64,000 nt of DNA from Solihabitans fulvus (GTDB lineage Bacteria; Actinomycetota; Actinomycetes; Mycobacteriales; Pseudonocardiaceae), in NCBI RefSeq assembly GCF_008386585.1, contig NZ_VUOB01000038.1, positions 62,001 through 126,000 of the forward strand, read 5' to 3'. Made by a program: the position numbers and the translations under genes. Every line of letters begins with the position of its first letter. Within the stretch, counting starts at the first letter, position 1. The notes beneath the pieces were generated by a model. It saw only the letters and a list, made by a program, of their open reading frames with translations. It was not told the origin of the DNA and searched no databases. Of the stretch, positions 8,693-17,748 are shown in pieces.

Positions 8693-8849
8693 CCGCCGGG
8701 TGGTCTCACCCAATTGGTGTCCGGCCCAGCGAGGCGTCCGCCGATCGGCCCGACCCGACCTTCGGCGGCGGCCAAGGGGCTGACGGCGGAGACCGGGAGC
8801 CCGTACTCTCCAGTAGCACCAGCATTCTGCTGAGCATCTGGGAGGGCCG

Positions 8850-10382
8850 ATGACGCAGACCGCCTCCGACAGTGCGCCGGTGGTTCCGGCGGCTGACTCG
8901 ACCGACCGGCCCGATGCCGGGCAGCGGCAGTTCGCGTCGCTGGACCCGAGGACGGGCGAGGTCCTCGACCACTACCCGGTGGACGACGCCGACACGGTCG
9001 CGGACCGGGTGCGGGGCGCGCGGGAGGCCACCGACTGGTGGGCCGGGCTGGACTTCACCGGCCGCCGCGAACACCTCGACGCCTGGCGTCGGCTGCTGGT
9101 GCGCCGGATCGACGAGTTCGCCGCGCTGATCAGCGCCGAGACCGGGAAGCCCGCCGACGACGCGCGGCTCGAGGTCGTGCTCGTCATCGACCACCTGCAC
9201 TGGGCGAGCAAGCACGCCTCGAAGGTGCTCGGCAGCAGGCGGGTCGCCTCGGGCATGCTCATGCCGAATCAGACGGCCACCCTTGCCTACCAGCCGCTCG
9301 GCGTCGTCGGCGTGATCGGGCCGTGGAACTACCCGGCGTTCACGCCGATGGGCTCCATCGCCTACGCGCTCTCCGCCGGCAACGCCGTGGTGTTCAAGCC
9401 GAGCGAGCTGACCCCTGGCGTCGGGGCGTTCCTCGCCGACACCTTCGCCGAGGTGGTGCCGGACCAGCCGGTGTTCACCGTGGTCACGGGCTTCGGCGAG
9501 ACCGGGGCCGCGCTGTGCCGGGCGGGTGTGGACAAGATCGCGTTCACCGGCTCGACCGCCACGGGCAAGCGGGTGATGGCCGCGTGCGCCGAGACGCTCA
9601 CCCCGGTGCTGGTGGAGTGCGGCGGCAAGGACGTGCTGATCGTGGACTCCGACGCCGACCTCGAACAGGCCGCGGACGCCGCCGTCTGGGGCGGGATGTC
9701 CAACGCGGGCCAGACCTGCGTCGGCGTCGAGCGGGTGTACGTCGTCGACGCGGTGGCCGACCGGTTCGTCGACCTCGTCGCAGAGCGGGCGCGGAAGCTG
9801 CGTCCCGGCGGCGAGCCCGGCGCGGACCTCGGGCCGATCACCATGCCGGCCCAGGTGGAGATCATCCGCCGGCACATCAGGGACGCGATCGACCGCGGCG
9901 GGCGCGCCGTGGTCGGCGGGCCGGACTCGGTTCGGCCGCCCTACGTCGAGCCGGTCGTCCTGGTGGACGTGCCGGAGGACTCCGAGGCGGTGGCCGAGGA
10001 GACCTTCGGGCCGACGCTGACGATCAACCGGGTGCCCGACGTGGACCGGGCGGTCGAGCTGGCCAACGCGAGCAAGTACGGGCTCGGCGGCACGGTGTTC
10101 GCCAGGGCGCGCGGGGACGAGCTGGCCAGGCGGCTGCGGTCGGGCATGGTGTCGGTGAACTCGGTGATCGCGTTCGTGGCGATCCCGTCGCTGCCCTTCG
10201 GCGGCGTCGGCGACTCGGGCTTCGGCCGCATCCACGGCGAGGACGGCCTGCGGGAGTTCGCCCGCCCCAAGGCGATCGCGGTCACCAGGTTCCGCAGTCC
10301 GTTGCAGCCCATGACCTTCAACCGGGGCAAGCGCACCGTCCGCACCATCATGCGCCTGGTCCGCGTGCTCTACGGCCGCTGA
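8850..10382 (+). CDS. NAD(P)-dependent aldehyde dehydrogenase (succinate-semialdehyde type)
   Basis: This 510-residue member of the aldehyde dehydrogenase superfamily carries IGPWNYPAF for cofactor binding, FTGSTATGK for the Rossmann loop, VECGGKD with the general-base Glu (the usual ELGGK is ECGGK), and NAGQTCVG with the nucleophilic Cys. The sequence resembles succinate-semialdehyde/broad-range dehydrogenases. The C-terminal 35 residues are basic with an RTIMRLVRVLYGR end, longer than usual and possibly membrane-associating. GGGAGG precedes the ATG. It is a single gene ending at a strong bidirectional hairpin. Confidence 0.9.
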   Translation: MTQTASDSAPVVPAADSTDRPDAGQRQFASLDPRTGEVLDHYPVDDADTVADRVRGAREATDWWAGLDFTGRREHLDAWRRLLVRRIDEFAALISAETGKPADDARLEVVLVIDHLHWASKHASKVLGSRRVASGMLMPNQTATLAYQPLGVVGVIGPWNYPAFTPMGSIAYALSAGNAVVFKPSELTPGVGAFLADTFAEVVPDQPVFTVVTGFGETGAALCRAGVDKIAFTGSTATGKRVMAACAETLTPVLVECGGKDVLIVDSDADLEQAADAAVWGGMSNAGQTCVGVERVYVVDAVADRFVDLVAERARKLRPGGEPGADLGPITMPAQVEIIRRHIRDAIDRGGRAVVGGPDSVRPPYVEPVVLVDVPEDSEAVAEETFGPTLTINRVPDVDRAVELANASKYGLGGTVFARARGDELARRLRSGMVSVNSVIAFVAIPSLPFGGVGDSGFGRIHGEDGLREFARPKAIAVTRFRSPLQPMTFNRGKRTVRTIMRLVRVLYGR

Positions 10383-10388
10383 GGCGTG

Positions 10389-10435
10389 ATGAAGGGTCCC
10401 TTCAGGACACTCGGTGTCTTGCAGGGACCCTTCAT
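10389..10435. terminator. Bidirectional hairpin between convergent genes
   Basis: Perfect 13-bp arms ATGAAGGGTCCCT (10389-10401) and AGGGACCCTTCAT (10423-10435) enclose a 21-nt loop that itself contains GACAC/GTGTC. It lies between the convergent aldehyde dehydrogenase and siderophore-binding genes. From memory, AAGGGTCCCTT hairpins recur between genes in Amycolatopsis-type genomes. Confidence 0.8.
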
Positions 10436-10443
10436 GGCATCCC

Positions 10444-11475
10444 TCAGGACGTGAGCTGCTTCTCCAGGTCCGTCAGCACGGCCTCGGCGGCCAGCACGCC
10501 GAGGCCGAGGTACCAGACCTCGTCGTTGACCGTCTTGGCGTGCCCGGACTTCACCGCGCCGAGCTGCTGCCACAGCGGGCCGCCCTGCACGGACTGCTGC
10601 GCGGTCTTGGCCGGATCCCCATAGCTGCCAACGAAGATCCAGTCGGCGTCGGCCTTGCCGACCTGCTCGGTGCTGATCTCGACGGCGAGGTCGTCGACCT
10701 GCTGCGACTGTGGCCTCGGCAGCTTCGCGTCGGCAAGGATGGTGCCGATGAAGGACTTGTCGGCGTAGAGCCGGATCTTGCCCGGCATGAACCGCACCAT
10801 GGAGATGGTCGGCCGCGTGCCGAGCTTGGCCGCCACCGCGTCGCCGGTCCGCGTCGCGTGCCTGGTGTAGTCGCCGAGCAGCTGGTCGGCCTGCGCCGAC
10901 TTGTCCAGCGCGGCGGCGTTCAGCCGGAAGTTCGCCTGCCAGGTGTAGCCGGGGCGCAGGCTGAACACGGTCGGCGCGATGGCCTTGAGCTTGTCGTACT
11001 GCTGCTCGGCCCGCAGCTTCGAGCCGAGGATCAGGTCGGGCGCGAGCTTGCTGACGGCTTCCAGGTTGATGCTGTTGCTGGTGCCGACGCTCGCCGGGGC
11101 GCCCGCGCGGTCGCCGATGTAGCCGGGCATGGTCGGCGAGCCCTCGGTGTAGGCGACGCCGACCGGCTTGATGCCGAGCGCCACGACGTTGTCCAGCTCG
11201 CCGACGTCGAGGACGATGACCCGCTCCGGCCGCTTGGCCAGGGTGGTCTCGCCCATCGCGTGCCGGATGGTGCGGGGGAACTCGCCCGGCTTGGCGTCGG
11301 TGCCGAACTGCGCGCTCTCGTCGCCGGCCTTCTTGAAGTCAGAGCCGCCCTGAGCCACGGCCGGCCGGTCGGCCTGCCCGGCGCCCTGCCCGCAGGCCGC
11401 GACGGCGAGCACCGCGACGGAGGCGAGCACCGCCCCGACAATCCTCCTGGTGGTTCGTGACGGCCGGTGCGGCAC
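10444..11475 (-). CDS. Fe3+-siderophore ABC transporter substrate-binding lipoprotein
   Basis: This 343-residue protein has a signal peptide with lipobox AVAAC (about residue 28) and a Peripla_BP_2 (FecB/FepB-like) fold. RPERVIVLDVGELDNVVALG and LAPDLILG are typical of the first lobe of siderophore-binding proteins. It would capture a ferric siderophore for an unseen permease/ATPase. The GTG at 11475 is chosen because GAAGGAG lies 6 nt upstream. The gene stands alone, without permease or ATPase neighbours. An iron box 50 bp upstream indicates repression by an IdeR/DmdR-type regulator under iron sufficiency. Confidence 0.9.
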   Translation of the reverse strand: MPHRPSRTTRRIVGAVLASVAVLAVAACGQGAGQADRPAVAQGGSDFKKAGDESAQFGTDAKPGEFPRTIRHAMGETTLAKRPERVIVLDVGELDNVVALGIKPVGVAYTEGSPTMPGYIGDRAGAPASVGTSNSINLEAVSKLAPDLILGSKLRAEQQYDKLKAIAPTVFSLRPGYTWQANFRLNAAALDKSAQADQLLGDYTRHATRTGDAVAAKLGTRPTISMVRFMPGKIRLYADKSFIGTILADAKLPRPQSQQVDDLAVEISTEQVGKADADWIFVGSYGDPAKTAQQSVQGGPLWQQLGAVKSGHAKTVNDEVWYLGLGVLAAEAVLTDLEKQLTS

Positions 11476-11524
11476 GGTGTTCTCCTTCGTCGAACGTGGT
11501 TTTCGTCGAACATGGTCGTGAAAG

Positions 11525-11543
11525 TTAGGCAAGGCTAACTATA
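11525..11543 (-). promoter_or_regulatory. IdeR/DmdR/DtxR-type iron box
   Basis: TTAGGCAAGGCTAACTATA matches the DtxR/IdeR consensus TTAGGTTAGGCTAACCTAA at 14 of 19 positions, including the contiguous AGGCTAAC core. It lies 50 bp upstream of the siderophore-binding gene, the expected place for an iron-dependent repressor site. Confidence 0.85.
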
Positions 11544-11646
11544 GCTACAGGATGATGGTGTCCAACCCGCCTTGAGCTTGGAGTGTCGTGGGCGGGCTCC
11601 CTCGGGTAGGAATGGATCTCCGGACCCCGCCCTTGGGAGGCTCGCG

Positions 11647-12648
<1,002 letters not shown>

Positions 12649-12651
12649 GCC

Positions 12652-13296
12652 GTGGGCTGTTCCGTCGAAGGAGTCGTCGCCGCGCTGCGGTCGGCGGCCG
12701 AGGTCGTCACCGCGCACCGCGACGAGCTGGTCGAGCTGGACCGGGTGATCGGCGACGCCGACCACGGGGAGAACCTCAAGCGGGGCTTCACGGCGCTGGT
12801 GTCCAAACTGGACCTGTCCGAGCCGCCGGCCACGCCGTCGGCCGCCCTGAAACTCGCCGCGACGACGCTGATCTCCACCGTTGGCGGCGCCGCCGGGCCG
12901 CTCTACGGCACCGCGCTGCTGCGCGCGGCGACCTCCGTCGGCGACGCGGCCGAGCTGGACGCCGCAGGCGTCGCCGCGGCACTCCGCGCCGCGCTGGACG
13001 GCGTCGTCGCCAGGGGCAAGGCCGAGCCGGGCGACAAGACGATGGTGGACGCGCTGACCCCGGCGGTCGCGGCCGCCGAGGCGGCCGCCGCGTCCGGCTC
13101 GACGGTCGCCGAGGTCCTGTCCGCCGCGGCCGACGCAGCCGACGAGGGCGCGGCGTCCACGGTGCCCCTGGTGGCCAGGAAGGGCCGCGCGTCCTACCTC
13201 GGCGAACGCAGCGCGAACCACCTCGACCCTGGCTCGCGTTCCACGGCGTTGCTGCTGCGGTCGTTCGCGGAGTCGGCAGGGGGAGGCGACCGATGA
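12652..13296 (+). CDS. dhaL: Dihydroxyacetone kinase ADP-binding subunit DhaL
   Basis: This 214-residue subunit carries the tightly bound ADP/ATP. VIGDADHGENLKRGF (about residue 32) supplies the Asp residues that hold Mg2+ and the nucleotide, and GGAAGPLYGTALL is the next conserved helix. It ends in an ATGA overlap with dhaM, so translation is coupled. The overall length is normal for the family. Confidence 0.95.
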   Translation: MGCSVEGVVAALRSAAEVVTAHRDELVELDRVIGDADHGENLKRGFTALVSKLDLSEPPATPSAALKLAATTLISTVGGAAGPLYGTALLRAATSVGDAAELDAAGVAAALRAALDGVVARGKAEPGDKTMVDALTPAVAAAEAAAASGSTVAEVLSAAADAADEGAASTVPLVARKGRASYLGERSANHLDPGSRSTALLLRSFAESAGGGDR

Positions 13297-14012
13297 AGGT
13301 CGGACTGGTGATCGTGTCGCACAGCGCGAGGCTCGCCGAGGGTGTGGCCGAACTGGCCGCCCAGATGGCCCCGGACGTCATCGTGCTGCCGGCAGGCGGC
13401 ATGGCGACCGGCGGGCTGGGCACCGACTACGAGGCGGTGTCGAACGCGCTGGACCGCGCCGAGTCGGGTGCGGGGGTCGTGCTCCTCTACGACCTGGGCA
13501 GCGCGCGGATGACGGCCGAGCTGGCCGTGGAGAGCCTCGGCGACCCGAGCCGCGCGTACGTCGTGGACGCCCCGCTGGTGGAGGGCGCCGTCGCGGCAGC
13601 CGTTGCGGCGCAAGGAGATGCCACGCTGGATGGGGTCGCGGAGGCGGCCGCCGGCGCGGCCAGGGAGGCGTTCGCGGACGCCGCCGAGACCGGCGCCGCC
13701 GAGACCGACAGCGCGTCCGCCGGCGCTGGTGACCAGGAGGCGGGACCCGTCCACACGCTCCAGGTCACGCTCACCAACGAGGTGGGCCTGCACGCCAGGC
13801 CGGCCGCGTTGCTGGCCAGGACCCTGACCGGCCTGACTGCCGAGGCGAGCGTCGAGGTGGGCGACCAGCGCGCTGACGCCCGCAGCGTGCTTGGCCTGAT
13901 GGGCCTCAACGCGAGGTTCGGCGACCAGGTGGTCGTGACCGCAACCGGTCCGGACGCCGAGGAGGCCCTGCGCCGCGTCAAAGCATTGGTGGACAGGAAC
14001 TTCGACGAATAG
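13293..14012 (+). CDS. dhaM: PTS-dependent dihydroxyacetone kinase phosphotransferase DhaM with fused HPr
   Basis: This 239-residue protein has two domains. The N-terminal EIIA-mannose-like domain (about 1-125) carries LVIVSHSARLAEGV with the phosphorylated His. An Ala/Glu-rich linker follows. The C-terminal HPr domain (about 150-239) has EVGLHARPAA with its active His. The order is DhaM-HPr without an EI domain, so a general PTS enzyme I elsewhere must phosphorylate it. The ATG overlaps the dhaL stop. It converges with the regulator gene at 14049 across 36 bp. Confidence 0.93.
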   Translation: MKVGLVIVSHSARLAEGVAELAAQMAPDVIVLPAGGMATGGLGTDYEAVSNALDRAESGAGVVLLYDLGSARMTAELAVESLGDPSRAYVVDAPLVEGAVAAAVAAQGDATLDGVAEAAAGAAREAFADAAETGAAETDSASAGAGDQEAGPVHTLQVTLTNEVGLHARPAALLARTLTGLTAEASVEVGDQRADARSVLGLMGLNARFGDQVVVTATGPDAEEALRRVKALVDRNFDE

Positions 14013-14048
14013 CCCGCGCCCGACCGCGCGCCCCTCGCGACCAACCGG

Positions 14049-16328
14049 CTAGGCCTTCCCCCGACCATCGACCGCGCTCAGCGCCATCGCGTCCCTCGCC
14101 TCCCGCGCGAGCTTCTCGTCGTGCGGCCGTCCCAGCGCACGCGCGATCTCGATGATCCGATCGAGCGACGCGAACGCCCTGTCACGGTCGCCCGCCGCCC
14201 GACACGTCTCGGCGTAGGTGTGCAGGAAGTCGATCTCCAACTGCACCTCCGCCAACGGTTCCAGCAACTCAAAGGCGCGCCGGTGCTGTTCGAGCGCCTC
14301 CTCGGTGCGACCCATGACGCGCAGCGCGACCCCGAGGTAGTTGTGGCACCAGGCCTGGTTGTGTTGCAGGTTGTGCTGCTCCGCCAACCGCAGCGCGTCG
14401 TGCAGCGTGCGCAGCGACTCCTCGGGCTCGTCCGCCGCCAGCGCGACCCCGAGCGTGACCAGCCCGGTGATCTGGGCGGGCCCGTCGGCCATGGCGACGG
14501 ACGCCCGAGCCAGTTCGACGGCTTCCTCTCGAAGCCCGAGGCGCAGCGTCACCCACCCGTCGAAGGCCAGCGCCTGTGACTGCCCTGCGGGGCGCCCGAG
14601 CTGCTCGAACAGCTCGCCCGCCCGCCGGAAGTGCGCCTGTGCCGCGTCGAGGTCGCCGAGATCCCGGCGCACGAGGCCGATCCGCAGCGCCAGACCGGCC
14701 GCGAGGTCGTCGTCGTCCGCGCCGGACTGCTCGGCCAGCTCGTAGGCGGCGAGCGCCTCGGCGAGCCGTCCGGCCGCGGCGCGGGCGAACCCGAGGTCCG
14801 CGAGCAGCGCGGCCCGCTGCTGGTGCAGGCCGAGCCGAGCCGAGGCGGCCGCGGCGGCTTCGAGCAGGCGTGCCTGGTCGTCGGTGCCGCGGTGCCGGAA
14901 GAACCAGACCCGCATGGCCTGCGGCAGTTCGGCGACGACCTCGTCCACGCCGAGCCGCACGGCGGCGTCGAAACAGGCGACCAGATTGACGTACTCGAGG
15001 TCGAACCAGGCCATCGCCTTCGCGGGGTCGCCCGGCGACGGGTCCCTGCGGTGCGGCGAGGGCAGCGTCCGGTCGTGGGCGACCGCCTGCGCCAGGTAGT
15101 GCTCCAGGACCCGACGCAGCGCGGCCTCGGCCAGCGGTTCCTCGTCGGCGGCGAGGTCCGCCGCGTACCGCCGGATCAGGTCGTGCATCCGGTACCGCCC
15201 GGGTGCGAGCTCCTGGACCAGGTGGGCGTCGACCAGCTCCTCGAGCACCGCGTCGACCTGATCCGGCGAGAGGTCCGCGAGCGCACCGGCCACCGCAGCG
15301 TCGAAGTCGGTGCCGGGCAACACACCCAGCAGCCGGAACACGCGGCGCTGGACCGCGTCGAGCTGCTGAAGCGACATGCCGAACACGGCGTCGAAGCGGT
15401 TGGCGCTGTCGCGCAGCCGCTCGGCCAGCACCGCCACCGTCCAACCCGGACGGTGCCGAAGCCGCGCGCCCGCCATCCGCAGCGCCAGCGGGAGCCCGCC
15501 GCACTGCCGCAGCACCTGACCGACCGCGTCCTCCTCGGTGAGCGTGAGCCCGGCCGCCCGGCCGAACAGGTGCGCCGCGTCGCCGTCGGCCAGCGGCACC
15601 AGGGAGACGGGCGGCACGCCGTCCAGGCTGACCAGCCGCGACCGGCTGGTGATCAGGACCGCGGACTTGCCGGCGCCGGGAAGGAGCGGGCGCACCTGCT
15701 CCGCGTCGACCGCGTTGTCGAGCACGACGAGGGCCCGTCGGCGGGACAGCTCCGAGCGCCAGAGCGCCGCGCGGTCCTCGGCGTTGGCCGGAGGGTGCGT
15801 GACATCCAGCGCGCCAAGCAACCGGCCGAGCGCGGCCTGCGGCTCCACCGGCTCCTGGCCCGGGGTGAAGCCGTGCAGGTCGAGGTAGAGCCCGCCGTCC
15901 GGATACGTCGAGGCGAGCCGGTGAGCCACGTGCACGGCCAGGCTGGTCTTTCCGACACCGGCCATCCCGTCGATCGCGACCGCGCCAGCAGCGTGCAGCA
16001 GCCCCTCGACCAGCGCGTACTCCGCCTCCCGCCCGGTGAAGTCGATCAGGTCGGCCGGCAGGTCGTTGCGGCGCGGGGTCGGTGCCGCGCCGGCCTTCGC
16101 CGCCTCGGCCCACATCGCGCGCAGCGGCCGAGGATCGCGGCTCACGACCCGACACAGCGCCACCACGGCCTCCCACGGCGGCACGAGCCGACCGGTCAGA
16201 TACCGGGACAGCGACGAGCTGCTCAGGCCCGCCTGGTTCGCGAGGGCGCGCAGGCTGAGCCCGCTCAGTTCCTTGATCCGAGCGAGCTGGGCGACCAGTC
16301 GCTCCTGGGGGCTCGACACGGGCAACAC
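14049..16328 (-). CDS. HTH/NB-ARC/TPR transcriptional regulator (STAND ATPase)
   Basis: This 759-residue regulator has three parts. An N-terminal XRE-type HTH (about 10-60) contains LSLRALANQAGLSSSSLSRY. An NB-ARC ATPase (about 95-350) has Walker A GMAGVGKTSL and Walker B RALVVLDNA. A C-terminal TPR-like helical array (about 430-750) has repeats such as LGRPAGQSQAL and MGRTEEALEQHRRAF. It resembles AfsR-type regulators without the BTAD/OmpR part. The ligand is unknown. It is divergent from the AhpD-like gene and may control it. The start is uncertain between GTG codons at 16328 and 16319. Confidence 0.88.
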   Translation of the reverse strand: MLPVSSPQERLVAQLARIKELSGLSLRALANQAGLSSSSLSRYLTGRLVPPWEAVVALCRVVSRDPRPLRAMWAEAAKAGAAPTPRRNDLPADLIDFTGREAEYALVEGLLHAAGAVAIDGMAGVGKTSLAVHVAHRLASTYPDGGLYLDLHGFTPGQEPVEPQAALGRLLGALDVTHPPANAEDRAALWRSELSRRRALVVLDNAVDAEQVRPLLPGAGKSAVLITSRSRLVSLDGVPPVSLVPLADGDAAHLFGRAAGLTLTEEDAVGQVLRQCGGLPLALRMAGARLRHRPGWTVAVLAERLRDSANRFDAVFGMSLQQLDAVQRRVFRLLGVLPGTDFDAAVAGALADLSPDQVDAVLEELVDAHLVQELAPGRYRMHDLIRRYAADLAADEEPLAEAALRRVLEHYLAQAVAHDRTLPSPHRRDPSPGDPAKAMAWFDLEYVNLVACFDAAVRLGVDEVVAELPQAMRVWFFRHRGTDDQARLLEAAAAASARLGLHQQRAALLADLGFARAAAGRLAEALAAYELAEQSGADDDDLAAGLALRIGLVRRDLGDLDAAQAHFRRAGELFEQLGRPAGQSQALAFDGWVTLRLGLREEAVELARASVAMADGPAQITGLVTLGVALAADEPEESLRTLHDALRLAEQHNLQHNQAWCHNYLGVALRVMGRTEEALEQHRRAFELLEPLAEVQLEIDFLHTYAETCRAAGDRDRAFASLDRIIEIARALGRPHDEKLAREARDAMALSAVDGRGKA

Positions 16329-16392
16329 GGTATCCGTCCCAGCCCACGCAAACGGATCAGTGACGCGTTTGCGCTGGTAGGCCGCGTTCCCC

Positions 16393-16412
16393 GTGTCCCA
16401 CGGTGTCCCACG
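16393..16412. repeat. Exact tandem 10-bp repeat in a divergent promoter region
   Basis: GTGTCCCACG occurs twice head-to-tail (16393-16402 and 16403-16412). It lies in the 199-bp region between the NB-ARC regulator and the AhpD-like gene. A 10-bp period places both copies on one face of the helix, as expected for cooperative binding by a regulator. Confidence 0.6.
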
Positions 16413-16527
16413 AACAGCGCGCGGCCTGGCCCGCCGATGATCGGATAACTCCTGTCAGCAACGCCCCGCAACGCAAATACCAACACCCGCAACAACACCG
16501 CGGGACAACCCCAACACAGGAGAAACG

Positions 16528-16983
16528 ATGTCGACCGAGCGCATGCCCAACCCCGCGGTCCTGGTCCCCGAGGCGATGGAGGCGCTGATGGCCGTCACCA
16601 AGGCCATCGTGGGCGCCGGAGTGGACGGCAAGCTGCTGGCGCTGAGCCACCTGAGGGCCAGCCAGATCAACGGCTGCGGCCCCTGCGTTGCCGGCGGCGT
16701 CCACCAGGCCGGCCGGCACGGCGCGACCGCGAACCAGGTGAACGCCGTCGCCGCGTGGCGGGAGACGCCCTGGTTCAGCGACGAGGAGCGCGCGGCCCTT
16801 GCCCTGACCGAGGCCGTGACCCGGCTCGCCGACCGCCCGGACCCGGTCCCGGATCACGTGTGGGACCTGGCCGCCAAGCACTTCGACCAGAAGGAGTTGG
16901 CCGCGCTGCTGCTCAACATCGCGATCACCAACGCCTTCAACCGACTCAACGCACCGACCCGCCAGCAGGCCGGCACGTGGTGA
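16528..16983 (+). CDS. AhpD-like/carboxymuconolactone decarboxylase-family protein
   Basis: This 151-residue all-helical protein carries the motif NGCGPCVAGGVHQ (about residue 48), the CxxC plus His signature of AhpD-type alkylhydroperoxidases. The Cys pair probably acts in thiol-dependent peroxide reduction. GGAG precedes the ATG. It is divergent from the NB-ARC regulator, with which it shares a promoter region containing a tandem 10-bp repeat, so that regulator may respond to oxidative or chemical stress. This is an inference from gene arrangement only. Confidence 0.85.
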   Translation: MSTERMPNPAVLVPEAMEALMAVTKAIVGAGVDGKLLALSHLRASQINGCGPCVAGGVHQAGRHGATANQVNAVAAWRETPWFSDEERAALALTEAVTRLADRPDPVPDHVWDLAAKHFDQKELAALLLNIAITNAFNRLNAPTRQQAGTW

Positions 16984-16999
16984 CCCGGCCCCGGACCAG

Positions 17000-17067
17000 C
17001 CCGAACTTCTGATCAACCCGAACTTCTGATCACACCGAACTTCTGCTCAGGCCGAAGAGATCGATCA
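17000..17067. repeat. 17-bp tandem repeat, three clear copies plus one decayed
   Basis: CCCGAACTTCTGATCAA (17000-17016) is followed by CCCGAACTTCTGATCAC (17017-17033), ACCGAACTTCTGCTCAG (17034-17050) and a decayed fourth unit to 17067. The array fills most of the 114-bp gap between the AhpD-like and DUF1801 genes. The period is 17 bp throughout. Confidence 0.8.
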
Positions 17068-17097
17068 ACGCCGAACCCCACCGATGAAGGGACTGCC

Positions 17098-17559
17098 ATG
17101 TCGATCACGAAGAAGAACGCCACCGCGAACGGCGAGAAGTTCGACGGCTTCACCGACGCCGAGCGCGGCGCGATGAAGGAGCGCGCCAAGGAGCTGAAGG
17201 CGGACGCGAAGCGCAACGCCAAGGCCGCCGACGCGGAGCGCGAGGTGCTCGCGAAGATCGCCGAGATGTCGGAGTCCGACCGGGTGATCGCCGAGCGGCT
17301 GCACGCCGTGATCAAGGCCAACGCGCCCGGCCTCACCTCGAAGCTCTGGTACGGAATGCCCGCGTACACCCGCGACGGCAAGATCGTCTGTCACTTCCAG
17401 TGCGCGGCGAAGTTCAAGACGCGGTACGCGACATTGGGCTTCAGCGACGAGGCGAACCTGGACGAGGGCACCGCGTGGCCGACCTCGTTCGCGCTGACCG
17501 AGCTGACCGCCGACGACGAGGCGAGGATCGGCGCGCTGATCAAGCGCGCGGTGAGCTGA
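17098..17559 (+). CDS. DUF1801/YdhG-like protein
   Basis: This 153-residue soluble protein has a lysine/glutamate-rich helical first half (about 15-60) and a DUF1801 domain (about 65-150) with LHAVIKANAPGLTSKLWYGM and a conserved AYTRDGKIVCHF strand. Family members include the proposed iron chaperone YdhG, but the function is not established. GAAGGGA precedes the ATG. The gene is followed by a perfect 17-bp-stem hairpin. Confidence 0.82.
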   Translation: MSITKKNATANGEKFDGFTDAERGAMKERAKELKADAKRNAKAADAEREVLAKIAEMSESDRVIAERLHAVIKANAPGLTSKLWYGMPAYTRDGKIVCHFQCAAKFKTRYATLGFSDEANLDEGTAWPTSFALTELTADDEARIGALIKRAVS

Positions 17560-17585
17560 GGACCGAGCGGGGCCAGTTCGCTTTC

Positions 17586-17630
17586 ATCCGGGGGTGCTGC
17601 GTCCCGATGTGGCACGCAGCACCCCCGGAT
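17586..17630 (+). terminator. Perfect 17-bp-stem hairpin
   Basis: Arms ATCCGGGGGTGCTGCGT (17586-17602) and ACGCAGCACCCCCGGAT (17614-17630) are exact complements around an 11-nt loop. It lies 27 bp after the DUF1801 stop and before the dehydrogenase promoter, so it most likely ends the upstream transcript. No U-tract follows, as is common in actinomycetes. Confidence 0.8.
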
Positions 17631-17705
17631 GGGTGGTTCTGTCTCGATTCGGTGGCGAAGCTCACCCGGTCAGACAGTCAACGCGTGGCAGTATCGCCCG
17701 CAAGT

Positions 17706-17717
17706 TACCGACTGGTA
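17706..17717. promoter_or_regulatory. TACC-N4-GGTA palindrome (candidate operator)
   Basis: TACCGACTGGTA lies 31 bp before the TTG start of the 3-hydroxyacyl-CoA dehydrogenase, inside the likely promoter. The same arms recur at 31600 and 62815, and with one mismatch at 26083, all upstream of genes. Confidence 0.55.
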
Positions 17718-17748
17718 GCACGCATCGCCTCGGCTCGGGAGGTAGATC

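Noticed and set aside
14631..16448. A 605-codon plus-strand frame opposite the NB-ARC regulator
   Set aside because: Shadow of the TPR/NB-ARC gene; no recognisable domain or ribosome-binding site.
17000..17067. The 17-bp tandem repeat as a CRISPR array
   Set aside because: Units abut with no spacers and no cas genes are present. No CRISPR array was seen anywhere in the window.
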